Shown here one piece after another: positions 63,764 to 64,000 of a DNA stretch of 64,000 nt. The notes under the pieces were generated by a model, which ran no database searches, was not told the origin of the DNA, and worked only from the letters and a program-made list of their open reading frames with translations. The position numbers and the translations under genes were made by a program. Positions within the stretch are counted from its first letter, which is position 1. The number at the start of each line of letters is the position of its first letter. This stretch comes from JAWLDA01 sp041686855 (GTDB taxonomy: Bacteria > Bacillota > Limnochordia > DTU080 > RSA5), in assembly GCA_041686855.1 (NCBI GenBank), contig JAWLDA010000016.1, positions 24,271 to 88,270 on the forward strand, given 5' to 3'.

Positions 63764-63775
63764 CACCAATTGGTG
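63764..63775. promoter_or_regulatory. Palindrome upstream of the GH13 gene
   Basis: CACCAATTGGTG, a perfect 12-base palindrome 26 bases before the GH13 start. It is at operator distance but lacks the CG centre of LacI sites. Confidence 0.4.
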
Positions 63776-63837
63776 CGATGCGGATTCGCCATGGAGTCAT
63801 ACTATCGACTACCAATACGAGGAACAACAAATGGGGC

Positions 63838-63855
63838 GCCGGGGCAACCCGGTGG
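63838..63855 (+). repeat. Inverted 18-base copy of the 5S rRNA loop E arm
   Basis: GCCGGGGCAACCCGGTGG is the exact reverse complement of 63947-63964, which lies inside the 5S gene. The two copies span 127 bases across the terminator. Confidence 0.6.
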
Positions 63856-63880
63856 CGGCCCAAAAGAAGGGAGCCCCACA

Positions 63881-63916
63881 AAGAAAGGAGCCCCACATCG
63901 CTTTGATGTGAGGCTC
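63881..63916 (-). terminator. 5S rRNA / rRNA operon terminator
   Basis: Minus strand GAGCCTCACATC / GATGTGGGGCTC (one G-U pair), 5-base loop, followed by CTTTCTT. The descending arm is repeated once more just downstream (63871-63880). Confidence 0.85.
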
Positions 63917-63923
63917 ATAAAAG

Positions 63924-64000
63924 TGTGTCGGCAACGAGCTACGCTCCCACCGGGTTGCCCCGGCAGTACCATCACCGCTGAGAGGCTTAACTTCTGTGTT
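63924..64000 (-). rRNA. rrf: 5S rRNA, 3' part (5' end outside the window)
   Basis: The minus strand reads AACACAGAAGTTAAGCCTCT, then GGTGATGGTACTGC and GGTGGGAGCGTAG, the universal 3' two-thirds of 5S rRNA. The 3' end at about 63924 is estimated from the end of helix I. 23S and 16S would lie beyond 64000. Confidence 0.95.

Overview
The window looks like chromosome from a diderm (two-membrane), endospore-forming member of the Bacillota, most like Limnochordia-type lineages. Firmicute markers are spoIIID, a SpoIIQ-like LytM protein, mbl/mreB, ywmB, codY, darA, ywlE, mntP and the Bacillus-like order prfA-prmC-sua5 ... mntP-ywlE-rpiB-upp ... atp operon ... ywmB-spoIIQ-spoIIID-mbl. The outer membrane is shown by bamA, ompH/skp, tamB, lpxD, lptD, lptC and an LptF/LptG permease. 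The lineage name is inference from this combination; no 16S gene is visible. Shine-Dalgarno sequences are strong, GTG and TTG starts are frequent, and the DNA is moderately GC-rich.

Layout: 1-21000 is one long minus-strand run. Read in transcription order from 21000 downwards it goes from sporulation and cell-shape genes (ywmB, spoIIQ-like, spoIIID, mbl) through an AMIN/phosphodiester-glycosidase protein and an S55 (SpoIVB-type) peptidase into outer-membrane assembly and LPS export (tamB, bamA, ompH, lpxD, ABC-F ATPase, a beta-barrel candidate, lptF/G, lptD, lptC), ending in an M20 amidohydrolase cut by the window edge. A small CopD-like gene (plus strand) separates this run from the F1Fo-ATP synthase operon (21747-29110), which has a near-leaderless promoter at its head and a strong stem-loop between atpE and atpF. 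Next come wecB, a WecA/TagO-type transferase, upp, rpiB, ywlE, mntP, a PIG-L/GNAT fusion, sua5, prmC, prfA, a DUF1385 gene and hflX.

From 41.7 to 50.4 kb the window holds dinB, codY, tRNA-Leu, inorganic pyrophosphatase, the c-di-AMP receptor darA, folK-folP, a CPBP protease, guaB, an unlisted 47-residue four-cysteine protein and ccdA. From 50.4 to 59.7 kb it holds a KefB-type antiporter, a DUF502 protein, an AI-2E/YtvI family protein, a second AsmA/TamB-like protein, a large secreted PsbP-like protein and a lone APS kinase. The last 4 kb carries tRNA-Lys, a lacI-dapA-like pair with a palindromic operator candidate, tRNA-Asn, a GH13 enzyme and the 3' part of a 5S rRNA with its terminator.

Functionally, the first third builds and exports outer-membrane components and the spore/cell-shape machinery, the middle supplies energy, cell-wall precursor and translation-termination functions, and the last third is nucleotide, folate and redox housekeeping with a small carbohydrate locus. 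No CRISPR array, prophage, insertion sequence or integron was seen. The least described parts are the AMIN-NAGPA/S55/TamB trio, the 858-residue secreted protein, the 47-residue Cys4 protein and the PIG-L/GNAT fusion.
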